Part shown: piece after piece, positions 53,700 to 64,000 of the stretch
Position numbering within the stretch: the first letter of the stretch is position 1
Layout: the number at the start of each line of letters is the position of its first letter
Origin: Oidiodendron maius Zn
Lineage: Eukaryota; Ascomycota; Leotiomycetes; Myxotrichaceae
Reading direction: 5' to 3'
DNA length: 64,000 bases
Assembly (NCBI GenBank): GCA_000827325.1
Contig: KN832872.1
Coordinates: 930,001-994,000, forward strand
Translations under genes and position numbers: made by a program
The notes under the pieces: model-generated
The model's input: only the letters and a program-made list of their open reading frames with translations
What the model was told of the DNA's origin: nothing
Database searches by the model: none

Positions 53700-55476
53700 T
53701 CAGCGTATATTCTCAATTTCACTGAAACCCCTTTTTTCCACCTCACCTGTACTGTCAGGCATTAGCCCACGTGATATCTTCCTCGATGACGGTGAGGACC
53801 TTGGCTCATCCTCCATATCAATAATTTTGGCGGATGCTGGCGTGACGACTCTCTGCCTCTTTGCGCCGCTACTGGCTGCCGAGTAGGTTTGGGATGTCCT
53901 TCGAATGGTTGTTTCATCAGTTGCTGAGTTTACTTCGGACCGTGGAGAGCGATCGTGATAATTTTCTTTCTTGCTTTCTATCTCGTTAACGAGGAACGCT
54001 GCGAGGGTTTCCACCTCCATCGGCTCTTCAGCGTTCACTAGTTAACTAGTTAGAAACCGTTACTAATAGAGGGGTGTTGTTTATTGAAACTTACACGAGC
54101 AAGGAGACTTCGAGGACTTCCGCCGTCCTGCTACAGGAGTCGGCTCCACCGGGGTATTAACTGGTGCTGATGGCAGCAACGCTTCACAGACGGATTCGTA
54201 TGCGCCAGCACATTGTAATGATTCAAATCGGCGATCTGATATTTCATTGTCCGAGACAATCATCGGATCCGTCACATGGCGGCTGCTATTCGTCTCCGTA
54301 TTCGATTTGGAGTAGTCCGGCATAGAGACATCAGCTGTCGATCGTTGACGAGGCTGGCACCAACTCTTACTAGGGCCGGGCACTGTCTCTATTAAAGGAC
54401 TAAATATAGCTTTCGGAGAGAAAGTAGGAATATTTTCGGGGTTGATAACGCTGAGACTTGCAACGGTGGGCGGAGACCTCAGAGAACCAACTCCACGTCG
54501 CGGTGAATGACTATGCGCTTCTGCTTCATCTTGTCTGGGGCCTGGTGAAGCCTGCTGCACGAAATAAGGAGCGACGAGAGATACTTGACGCCACATGGCA
54601 GCATTTGGCCAAGCAATAGAAGAGGTTTCTAGTACATCTTTGGAAATAGTCAGGAGAACGCCTAAGTTTAATGAGAAATCAGAATGGGAGCTTGATGCAT
54701 TGCATTACCTAGTGGAGCGTGCTGGAATGAGAACGAGACTACGTTCTTGACCCTTTCGAATGGAAAGGCAGTGTTGTCCCGAGAGAATCCTTCCGCAATC
54801 ACAACTTTGATGCGGCCGAAGTCATCTCCCGGGTTCCAGTGGCTCTGTGAAAGGAGCTCACTGTGGAATGCCGGAAACTTCAGCTTTTCAAACTCTCCAT
54901 GTTTGTTTAAATCTGAAGAAGGTCAGCAACGCAGAGTAAGGAAAGTCGCAGAGTGGCAAAATGACTAGGTCCGACTCGAGAGCTGGACAGGAATACCGGC
55001 ACGTTTCTAGACGTACCAATGCTAAGCTCGATGATTGAAGGCCATGGGCCGTCATCGTTAAACCACTTGGACCTTCAAGGATGTTAATATAAACCCCCAG
55101 AGGAGCCAGGCGAACATGCCCAACAATTCTACCATCAATGAAGAGTCGGGCCTCGAAAATGATAAGGTCAGAAGGCTTGTTCAGAAGCTGGACATATCGG
55201 CTAATCTCCGGGTTTTGCCACGAATGAATAGAGATGCGGAAAGGAGCACCAGCAGGCAAGCTAGGTACAAACGATGTGACTGCTGGAAGCAATAGCGGAT
55301 TGTTCTGCAAGGTATGAGGCTCTATTTCCAGTCAGCTTGATCGAGGTAGATGAACATTGAGATGCTGTTTTATGCTCACCGGGATCCTGAATGACTTGAC
55401 AGGCTGTCTTGAATTCTTGCAGGGGAATCTTGCACAGGTCTGGGAAGATCAGGACATCCCAGTTTTGGTAGCGCAT
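53700..55476 (-). CDS. Unrecognised 479-aa protein with conserved-looking N-terminal domain
   Basis: Six exons: 55476-55380, 55321-55120, 55072-55017, 54912-54709, 54637-54095 and 54037-53700. They join without a stop. Residues 1-205 look like one folded domain rich in beta-type sequence (MRYQNWDVLIFP, PAGAPFRISIHSW, IFEARLFIDGRIVGSKWF, GRIKVVIAEGF). From about residue 205 the protein is disordered and Ser/Pro-rich, with a basic KRQR patch near 425. The second intron appears to use a GC donor (GG|GCATGT). The start is uncertain: the frame is open for seven more codons to a stop, and an upstream exon cannot be excluded. I do not recognise the family and no catalytic motif is visible. Confidence 0.7.
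55073..55119 (-). other. GC-AG intron in the 479-aa gene
   Basis: The 47-nt intron reads GG|GCATGT...ATTAAC...TTGAAG|G. No nearby GT donor keeps the frame, while this one gives IVGSKWFNDD. Confidence 0.7.
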
Positions 55477-56100
55477 TCTGGCAACTTCAAATTGGCCTGC
55501 GAACTATGTCTGTACTAGTTGGAGGCAAGTCTCCTTCAGAAGAAGAAATTCATATCTGCGAGATTGAGTCGGTCAGCTATCAGAAGAGATAGTTGCGGGC
55601 TTTAAGAGGAGAACTAGTGTACGAGGAAGCGGCGGCCCACCCAGGCAATAGAGTTTTGTACGCTCCGAAGGTAGGGGCAGCCAGGAATAGAATCCAAAAT
55701 GAAGAGAGAAGAGGAAGAATTTAATTCAAAGAATCACTTTGGAATTGAAATTCATCATCCCTTTAGCTCGAAGTATAACAGTATATCAATGCAAATACTT
55801 GTGTAGTAATGATAAATTGAAATCAATTATTCCCCTATGACGGCACCTATTGTACTGCCGACAGCACACTCACTAGTGGAAGATAATCCAGGTCATTAAC
55901 GCGAACAAGCCTAGGATCCGGATTAAGCTTGCGAATAATTCATGAGCAATATCTTTACCATTGTGGTTTGTGAACGTAGCCAAATAATCAAACACGCACT
56001 TCCATTTTCTTATTTACAAGTCTAGAAAGTACTCTCAGTAATCATCCCCCGGAGATCTAGCCTAGGATTTGTCAGCACGTGTCGTTTTAAAGAGGCTCAG
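55477..56100. other. Intergenic
   Basis: No gene is seen. It must contain the promoter of the 479-aa gene and the 3' UTR of the NDUFB8-type gene. The middle (55700-56000) is AT-rich. Confidence 0.45.
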
Positions 56101-56678
56101 CTAGATATCACACACCCTTACGGCGCCCGATCCTCCTAACTCCCGCTCTAGGCCACCTTCAAATTCTCTAGGTGCTGATGGTTTGTCAGGGTAGTACACT
56201 GCCACAACTCCACATAGTGCAAAAACCGCGGCTATGAAACATCCAATCTGGAAAACTGCCTTTCCAGGCGTGCTATGTGTATATTCCTCGGGTGAGAACA
56301 TTCCCAGGATGTCGTTATCTTCGTGAACAGGCTCTCCGTAATTCCGACGCTCCTGCTTATCCCACCAGTCGCCATATGGATCACGGAATTGACGCTTCAC
56401 GGGGAGGGGGTTCTCGTATCCTCCGTTCTTTCTTAGGGGTTAGCAGTGTGATCGAAGTGGGGAAGGGAGAGAACTGACCATGCCAGGATCCTCAGCTTCG
56501 GTCTATATTTATCGCGTCAGTAAAATTCTGTCAGTGCAGAAAATCCAGAGGTATCACTGACCAACTTTGGGTATTCTGGGGCACTCCGCATGCCCCGTTG
56601 TTGCACGAGGATAGCCCGTCTGGCGGCAGGCAATGCCGCTCGAATCGAGCGCGCGATGGTAATTCGCCGAGAGATCAT
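56101..56678 (-). CDS. Complex I accessory subunit, NDUFB8 (ASHI) type
   Basis: Exons 56678-56562, 56502-56479 (a 24-nt microexon) and 56427-56101 give 155 aa. It is an inner-membrane accessory subunit of NADH:ubiquinone oxidoreductase. The N-terminus (MISRRITIARSIRAALPAARR) is an Arg-rich mitochondrial presequence. The mature part carries KRQFRDPYGDWWDKQERRNYGEPVHEDNDI and FSPEEY, one membrane helix (about 105-125) and REFEGGLERELGG. Skipping the microexon would keep the frame but lose eight residues (TEAEDPGM). The gene diverges from SWR1 with 406 bp between starts. Confidence 0.92.
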
Positions 56679-57084
56679 CTACGTACTTGTTAGCAGGTAA
56701 TATACCATATGTCTATTGTCTGACAGGCGTGTTTACCTTGTGTGATTATGTCCCCGATGAATTGAATCCCTTCAGACGTATATACTCAAAACTCATGAAG
56801 TCGAGCTCTTGGCCTAGACGAGCTAGTGACTCGCTTATCTAATATGGACTAGCAGATTACTTGTTGATTCTCCCAGGATCTACCTACCTAGACGAACAAA
56901 ATTCGTGTCAACGATCAAAATCTCACCTTTTCCACAACCACAAACGCGTTTAATCTCTGGACATGTGCAAACTTCGCAGCAGAAATATTTGAGAGTTTGC
57001 GCGTCCTCCGAAGGTGGAACGGAACCCTCAGATGCAATATTCACGAAGTTTACGGTAGTGTCTTGCTGTGCTCTCTCTGAAGTC
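56679..57084. promoter_or_regulatory. Divergent promoter, NDUFB8-type / SWR1
   Basis: The 406 bp between two divergent start codons hold no gene. No specific regulatory site is claimed. Confidence 0.5.
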
Positions 57085-60000
57085 ATGACACAAGCCGCGC
57101 CAGATGGGCAAGAGAGCCAAGCAATACCTGGTGAGGATGCCAACCAACTAGATACTAAAAGCAGTATTGTTGATTCTAATATCGTCTAGCCACTCCTGCG
57201 AAGGATGATACCCCACCAGAAACAAATGGGCATGGTGGCAAGGACGTAACGGAAAGCAGGCCACCCAGCAAGAGGCGCCGAGTGGGCGACAGCATCCCAA
57301 ACCCGCGACGAAAACCCGAATCCCCCCCTTGGAAGAAAGCCGTTGCTGAGGGGCCATCTTCCTTTACGCAAGATGGCATTCGAAAGTCTGGTAGAACGAA
57401 TCAGATACCCCTCGAGCTGCAACCCCCTTCCTCGAAGCGACAGACACGGGGCGCGCAAAAGGCATACTCGACTAAAATCAAGTATGGCAAAGCAAATGGA
57501 AGCAGCCCATTACAATCGCGGGACGTGCAACACTCGTCGATAAACGCATCAAGTCCCACCCGCCCCTCGTCTTCTCACATCTCGAAAGCCGCACTATCCC
57601 CCCCCAAACGTCCCTACCGTCGGAAATCAATGCCTGTAGATCCATCCGATACTCCCCAGCGCTATAACAAGAAGCTTTCAACACCAACAACAGATCCACA
57701 ATCTACTCCAGCACGCCGGGTTGGGAGACCGCGACGGCCACGTCCAAGTGACATATTGCAAGATGACGCATTTGGTGGATCACCTACCAAGCAAGTCGAG
57801 GAATCTCCAGGTCAGAGTTCGAAGGCCAAGCTCTCCAGGATAAAGTTTCGAGTCAAACCGGCGGAACTACCCTTAGTACATCCCGAGCTGGTGCTGCGAC
57901 GCCAACCACAATATCCTAGTTTGCGAGAATTCCTGCATTCTGCTGCGAAGATTCCCGTGGAGCAAGGTGGCCTGTTCACACCCGAAGAAACCTCGGACTA
58001 TACGCCTGAGACGATTGCCAGGGATGCCCAAATTCTTATTCGGTTGGAAGACGCTGCTGAAGCAGGTGGAGTGCTTAATTCCGCTTCGTGTTCAGTGTAC
58101 CAACCGGAAGAGCAAGATCAGCCCCTTGTGCAGTACGCCCATCGAGATCACATGAATAAGGCTGCTATCGAGTTTAGAAAACTAATGGTTATGGAGGAGA
58201 GAAAGCACAGGTCTATGGCCAAAAAGTTGGCTGAAGCATGTAAGGATGAGTGGTATCGAAGACAGCCCAAGACTGCAGAGCAACTCGAAGCAGAAGAGAG
58301 GCGGATGGCCGAAGGGCGATATAAAGTTCTTATCAAGAGCTTGCAGGCAACGTGGGAAAATGTCAAAGCCGAGGTAAATCGCCGACGATTAGTAGAGTGG
58401 GAGGCTCAGGAGCAAGCTCGAGTTCGCAAAGCACTCAATGAAGCGGTCGACTTGTCAACGCAAAAATTAGAAGCACGAAGAGCGCAAAGAGACTCGGAAA
58501 TGCCCTCTGACGAGGACGACAGCGATGACTCGGGAGATGAAGACGTCAGTGGCTCAGATTCTGAGAGGGAGAGTAATATGTCGTTGACCGACTCAGACAT
58601 CGATGAGGAAGAGCAAGCACGCCTTGATGCAATGGAAGATGAAAACTTAACGCAGGAGCAGCTGCGCCAAAAGTATTCCATGCTCCCAAGTCCTCCGGCT
58701 AAAGCAGATGAAGAAATGGATGATGCATCTGACGTGCAATCATCCGGCTCAGACCATGGTCAAGAGATGGCGGATCTAGACGTCACAGATGACAGTGATG
58801 AGTCAATTGACATGGACGATGACTTGGGCTCCAGCGACGAAAATCGCGTTAGCGAAGATGAGGATAGCGAAGAAGATGAGGAGGCCGAAGAAGCAGATGG
58901 TGATGATCCGATCGGATCGAGCCTTCTTGGTTTCCTTCGTCCTTCGGAGCTGAAGCAGATGCAAGCTAATCAAGTGGAATCCGCTACATCTCCAATGGAA
59001 GACGTCACTGAACAAATCGAAGCCTTAAGCGGCACGTCCTTGCATGAGTCTAACGAGAATATTGCGAAAGACAGCACTGTCAACTCTCTTGTCGTGCCAA
59101 GCGGCGTTCCAGCACATACTGTAAATGGCTTGGCTGCCAGCCCAGATCGTAGTAGCCAGCCTACACCACGGACCACTGAATCGCGAATATCGGAAGTGGA
59201 TTCCGCTTCATCTGTTGAACCGCACAGAAATAGCCCTCAAATTAGTCAAAGTGCTACGCCACAGCCAAGCAATGGCCTGAAGACCCCCATTCCATTTCTC
59301 CTAAGAGGTACCCTGAGAGAATATCAGCATTACGGTCTGGACTGGCTGGCTGGGTTGTATGCCAATAATACCAATGGCATTCTAGCAGACGAAATGGGTC
59401 TTGGAAAGACTATCCAAACCATTGCGCTATTAGCCCATCTTGCTTGCGAACATGAAGTTTGGGGCCCGCATCTAGTCATTGTCCCTACTAGTGTTATGCT
59501 AAACTGGGAGATGGAGTTCAAGAAATGGTGTCCCGGCTTCAAGATCTTAACATATTATGGCACACAAGAGGAGCGCAAAAGGAAACGCTTAGGGTGGAGG
59601 ACGGAAGACTCATGGAATGTATGCATTACCTCATACCAGCTCGTTATCCAAGATCAACAGGTTTTCAAGCGACGTCGATGGCACTACATGATATTGGATG
59701 AAGCCCACAATATCAAAAATTTCCAGTCACAAAGATGGCAAACTATGCTCACCTTCAATACCCAAGCACGCCTGCTCTTGACCGGAACCCCACTCCAGAA
59801 TAACCTCACGGAACTCTGGTCTTTACTTTACTTCTTGATGCCATCAGATGGTAGCGAGCAGGGGGTGGGTGGATTTGCGAATTTGAAGGAATTTCAAGAC
59901 TGGTTTAAGAAGCCATCGGAGCAGATCCTAGAACATGGCCGGGATCAAATGGATGACGAATCGAGGGCTATCATCAGTAAACTTCACAAAGTCCTCCGTC

Positions 60001-61916
60001 CTTACCTCTTGCGGAGACTCAAAGCAGACGTAGAGAAGCAGATGCCGGCAAAATACGAGCACGTGGAATTCTGCCGCCTATCGAAAAGGCAACGGGAGCT
60101 ATACGACGGGTTCTTGAATCGAGAAGATACCAGAGGAACGCTTGCTTCCGGCAACTATCTGTCCATCATCAATTGTCTTATGCAACTGCGAAAGGTCTGC
60201 AATCATCCAGATCTCTTCGTTGACCGACCGATTATGACATCTTTTCCGATGGAGAAATCTGTTGCTTCAGATTTCGAGATTAAGAACCTCCTAGTTCGCA
60301 GACGTCTACTCAACGAACACCCTATGGCCAAAGTCAGCCTAGACTTTCTGAATCTTGTTCCTACGAAGCATGAAAGCCTCTCTGATGCAGTTACTGGACG
60401 AAGTGCTGTGCTAAGTGCCCAAAAGACTCTAATGAACCTGCGCGAAGCTCAGCGTATACGGGCACAAAATGCTTTTACGAAAATTGATCCTTCAACGGCC
60501 AAGTCCAATTTGGTATATCTAGAGAGTGCCTCCAGATGGGGTCGTTTTGAGGAGCTGCAGCACTGTGTCTATCTAAATGCTCTTCGGAGGCAACAGAATC
60601 CCATCTACGGTACTCGCCTCGTCGAGTTGCTGACTATAAACCCCAATGGCCGACTTCTGCTGCCTCGACCTAAACGACGTGATCAGATCTTGACCTGGCT
60701 GGAGAATTCTTCACCATCTCTCGAAGCCATGGTCCCAAGCATTACATTGCGTTCACAAACTTTGAAGCCAACTATACAGAAGTTTGCTTGTGTGACTCCT
60801 CCCGTCATTGCCAGAGATATGACCTCTCTTACTCTCAGCCCTAAAGGGGTCAGCGCATTCCAGAATAACGTTGAAACATCTCAGTTGGACCCATTCCATG
60901 AAGCTCGGATGAGGCTCTCTATACAGTTTCCTGACAAACGACTGCTTCAGTATGATTGTGGAAAGTTACAAACGCTGGAAAAACTGCTTCGAAAGTTACA
61001 AGCTGGTGGCCATCGTGCTCTTATTTTCACACAAATGACAAAGGTTCTGGATATTCTAGAACAGTTTCTGAATATTCACGGACATAAGTACCTTAGACTG
61101 GATGGATCCACGAAAATCGAGCAGCGCCAGATTCTCACCGATCGTTTTAACAATGACACTCGTATATTGGCATTCATCCTCTCCAGTCGATCCGGTGGTC
61201 TGGGTATTAATCTTACCGGGGCCGATACTGTGATTTTCTATGATCTCGACTGGAATCCGGCTATGGACAAACAGTGTCAAGACCGATGCCATCGTATCGG
61301 CCAGACACGCGACGTACACATCTACCGTTTGGTTTCCGATCATACCATCGAAGCCAACATTTTGCGTAAAGCGAACCAGAAGCGCATGCTCGACGATGTT
61401 GTCATTCAAGAAGGAGAGTTCACGACAGATTACTTCAATAAGATATCAGTCAATGACGTTCTGGACGAAGAAGCTGCTCTACTTGATGGCGATGCAGTAG
61501 CCAACGCTGCGATGGACAGGGTTCTCGGCGGGCCAGAGAGCAACAAAGACGTGCAGCGCGTACTAGCTCAAGCCGAAGACCGAGAGGATGTGGCTGCCGC
61601 AAGAGTTGCAGAGCGCGAAATAGTCCAAACAGATGCCGCCGACTTCGATGAATATGCTGTCGCCGCATCAACTCCGCTCGCTAGAGACGATCTTGCAACG
61701 CCAGCTGGCGAAGGGACCCCCGCACTGGACGACGACATAGACATGATTGATGAGGATGAGATCAATGCATGGGGCCAACGGATTGCCTCAATGGACGATT
61801 ACATGCTGAAATTCATGGCGGATCAGCTCAAGGATACGCCGGTGGAGCTTCCGAAGGACAAGAATAGGATCAAGCGAGGAAAGGATCATCGACACCGCTC
61901 TCACAGAGTGAGATGA
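57085..61916 (+). CDS. swr1: SWR1 chromatin-remodelling ATPase
   Basis: Exons 57085-57130 and 57190-61916 give 1590 aa, with a 59-nt intron (GTGAGG...TCTAG). SWR1 swaps H2A-H2B for H2A.Z-H2B in nucleosomes. N-terminal PPSKRRRVG and SPPWKK motifs come first. An HSA domain at about residues 320-425 (actin/Arp4 binding) follows, then a long acidic Ser/Asp/Glu tract (about 450-595) that fits the H2A.Z-binding part. The split SNF2 ATPase has DEMGLGKT (near 750), DEAH (near 853), LTGTPLQNNL, then an insert of about 250 residues characteristic of SWR1/INO80. The helicase C domain is at about 1265-1425 with DRCHRIGQTRDVHIYRLVS. The C-terminus is basic. Without exon 1 the start would be missed. No intron interrupts the catalytic part. 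Confidence 0.97.
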
Positions 61917-62784
61917 TCTTTTGCTCTTACATTTGTATATTAGTTGCTCCCTTTCTAAGGGACTGTTTTATTAGCTGCATGGTACTTATAGGTGAGCACG
62001 TGGAAGGGATGGCGTTGTACAGTCGCGTGTGCGGCGTTTCGGGTGCGATAGGAATGGGCCTGGTTTCCCACGACTAGTTCTCAATCACTTGGACATCAAA
62101 AGCGGTTCAATGGAGGATCTGTACGTACTGCAATACAAAGTTACAAAATGCTACTACGTTGTCCGAATATGCTGCAATTGGACCTGGATCTATAACGTGA
62201 GGAAAACTGGGGTGAAAGTCAGCGTTACCAGTCGGTATCTAGCTCAGTCCTGATCAACCTATCGCACAATCCTGTGTGCTCAGGGATGCCTCCCGTTCTC
62301 GCCGCCCAGTAGGCCACAGTGGCGTATGCCAAGTGGCCAACGATAGGTTGTTATGCCAAGCCCTTGCGTACGTAAACCGCCTCTTATATTTCGTGAGTAT
62401 ACACAAGTACTGATCCTTCCGCATGATCAATACCATATCTGAGCCGATGTTCCGACGTCATTTCGTGGTGCTGAGTTCAATCCCGAGGAGTTCCGCCGCT
62501 ACTTTGGTTCCCGAGATATCCGGCGGCCCGGCTCCTGGGACGCCGACTTTCAGTGTCGGATATCGACCGACTCTCGACCGATCCTTGACACTCACTCTCA
62601 GGGACATTCACAAGTGCTACAGTGCTAGAACCGAGATTCCAGACCAAAGAAGGAGGGAAGTTGCACTTCCCTCCATTCTTCCTCCGCAGGGGATCTACGA
62701 AGCTTAAATCTGTGTCAACAGCCGACCATTCTCTCTCCTCTTATCGATCTATGCCAAGGCTCCCCGCCTATTGCGATTTGCGAC
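61917..62784 (+). other. Intergenic between SWR1 and the acyltransferase
   Basis: No gene is seen; small frames here lack a domain. A CACGTG lies near 61998. Confidence 0.45.
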
Positions 62785-64000
62785 ATGAACATCTCCTATC
62801 CCCTGCCATTTATTGCCAATCTCCCTCCCGCGGTTGAACAAGCCGGGCTTGATTGTCTTAGGACGGCGGCTTCCCTTTTGATCCCTGGAGAAGTCCTCTA
62901 TTTTGCTATATATTTTCACCGGAGACGGTATGAAAAGCTCTATGCCGTCCTAACCTGTCTTTCCCTTGCAGCATTCGGTTTCTCCCCAATTCTAGCACCT
63001 GTTTCTTGCGGCCCGATACAATGTGTACAGAATTTTGCAGGCAAGTTTCACACACAATTATATGACTTTCAAGTCACCTTACCATTGAATATGTAGTCGC
63101 GATTGGAATCATGAAGACCCTTGACCTTTGGGCTCGCCGAAAATCCTTCCCCCGATACAATGGCAAGCCACCATCTGACTGGTTAGTATTCAACTACGCA
63201 ACTACTCTCCTTTCCTACTCTTACGCCTTATTTCAAAATTCCTGGGCGATGTGCTACCTGTCATCATTTTCATTTTTTCCCTTTGCTCCGGTTTCATCAA
63301 ATTATATGATAATGTACTAACGCGGCCGGTAAGGTTTTATGCCCTTATAGTCCTAACAGAACTTCGATACGAGTCCTTTACACCAAATCATATTCGTGCT
63401 CCGAAGGATGAAGATAAATTTAGTGAGCCGTTGCAGCTATGCATTCATATTGCTATATTTGTCGTATTGCAATCTTTACCACAGAATCACCCAACAGTGC
63501 TAGCTTTTGAGGTGCAATTAGCAATATACATAATATGGACAACTCTGCAACTGCTTCTGCGCTACAAAGCTAGCCCGCCTTTGTTCGGGCCATTATATTT
63601 GGCAGAGTCTCTGTCAGGGTATTGGTACTTAGTCTCCTTCCTTTAATCCTTGACTAGGTGTACTGAAGAACACGACAGGTCAGAAACATGGCACAATGCC
63701 TTTTCATCTCCTTGTACTTCACTGGCATATTGGCCCTTGAGATATGGACTCCCGAAATATGGAGTACCAGATGTTATTGCGAGGCCCATCGGCGTCCTCG
63801 GTGCATTTAGCCTCATGAGTTTGTTTCATATATATGCATTACAGCCTATCCTTGATCAAGAAGGAACAATCCGTGTTGGGCTGTTCTTCTTTCTAAACGG
63901 AGTAGCAACAGTGGTAGAAACCATGATATGGGGCAATAAGAAGCATTGGCTAAAGACATTGCTGTCCTGGGCATTTGAGACCTCTGTCGCAACGTGGGCA
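62785..64000 (+). CDS. Wax-synthase-like membrane-bound O-acyltransferase, 3' end beyond window
   Basis: Exons 62785-63040, 63097-63181, 63334-63624 and 63679 to the window edge join in frame (about 318 codons so far). Multiple hydrophobic helices are seen. Family-like segments are KTLDLWARRKSFP, PPSDW, LTELRYESFTPN, the WSETWHNAF segment and the YGLPKYGVP loop. These resemble the fungal wax-synthase-domain acyltransferases, several of which acetylate terpenoid or other secondary metabolites. The first intron uses a textbook GC donor (CAG|GCAAGT). The third intron's donor (GTACTT) was chosen because it restores the conserved W before SETWH. Substrate is unknown, and a cluster cannot be judged because the window ends here. 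Confidence 0.75.
63041..63096 (+). other. GC-AG intron in the acyltransferase gene
   Basis: The 56-nt intron reads GCAG|GCAAGT...ATGTAG|TC. GCAAGT is the standard GC-donor consensus. The next GT downstream gives the wrong phase for the conserved VAIGIMK sequence. Confidence 0.8.

Noticed and set aside
63041-63046. Sequencing error instead of a GC donor in the acyltransferase
   Set aside because: GCAAGT is the known GC-donor consensus and the junction is in frame, so an error is not required, although it cannot be excluded without reads.

Overview
The window is nuclear DNA from a filamentous ascomycete (Pezizomycotina). The genes are split by short introns, mostly 46-60 nt, with GTAWGT-like donors, CTAAC or CTGAC branch sites and YAG acceptors. 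Genes sit on both strands with 0.2-4 kb gaps, several promoters are CT-rich, and the gene content includes Pezizomycotina-type proteins such as an MtfA-like C2H2 factor, a vezatin (VezA-like) protein and a fungal TRP channel. I cannot assign a class with confidence. All gene models were built by hand from reading frame, splice signals and family conservation; no search was run.

Layout. 1-8.2 kb: C2H2 regulator (MtfA-like, +) and SF3B1/Hsh155 (-). 8.6-16 kb: ARPC2 (-) diverging from Utp12/Dip2 (+), an aminoglycoside-phosphotransferase-fold kinase (+), and two tiny tandem membrane-protein ORFs (+). 16.5-27.5 kb: RING protein (-), a 3.5 kb gene-free stretch, APC2 (-), vezatin (-). 29-37 kb: an unrecognised 274-aa protein (+), EMC6 (+), a GTPBP1-like GTPase (-), Sec9 (+). 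37.5-48.5 kb: TRP channel Yvc1 (+), DEAH helicase Dhr2 (-), TauD-type dioxygenase (+), SDH assembly factor Sdh7 (-), eRF1 methyltransferase Mtq2 (+), SmD1 (-), Pkr1 (-). 48.6-52.5 kb: another long gene-free stretch. 52.5-64 kb: short coiled-coil protein (+), an unrecognised 479-aa protein (-), complex I NDUFB8-type subunit (-), SWR1 (+), and a wax-synthase-like O-acyltransferase cut off by the window end (+).

The genes do not form one pathway. They are mostly housekeeping: splicing (SF3B1, SmD1), ribosome biogenesis (Utp12, Dhr2), translation (Mtq2, GTPBP1-like), cell cycle (APC2), chromatin (SWR1), secretion and membrane proteins (Sec9, EMC6, Pkr1, Yvc1), actin and dynein cargo movement (ARPC2, vezatin) and mitochondria (Sdh7, NDUFB8). 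No mobile element, tRNA, rRNA or CRISPR array was recognised, and I saw no convincing new multi-gene system. The most unusual signals are three GC-AG introns among about 47 modelled introns, one of them in the splicing-factor gene SF3B1; a 567-nt SF3B1 intron with an internal consensus donor; a RING domain lacking its fifth metal ligand; two tandem micro-membrane-protein ORFs; and two unrecognised proteins.
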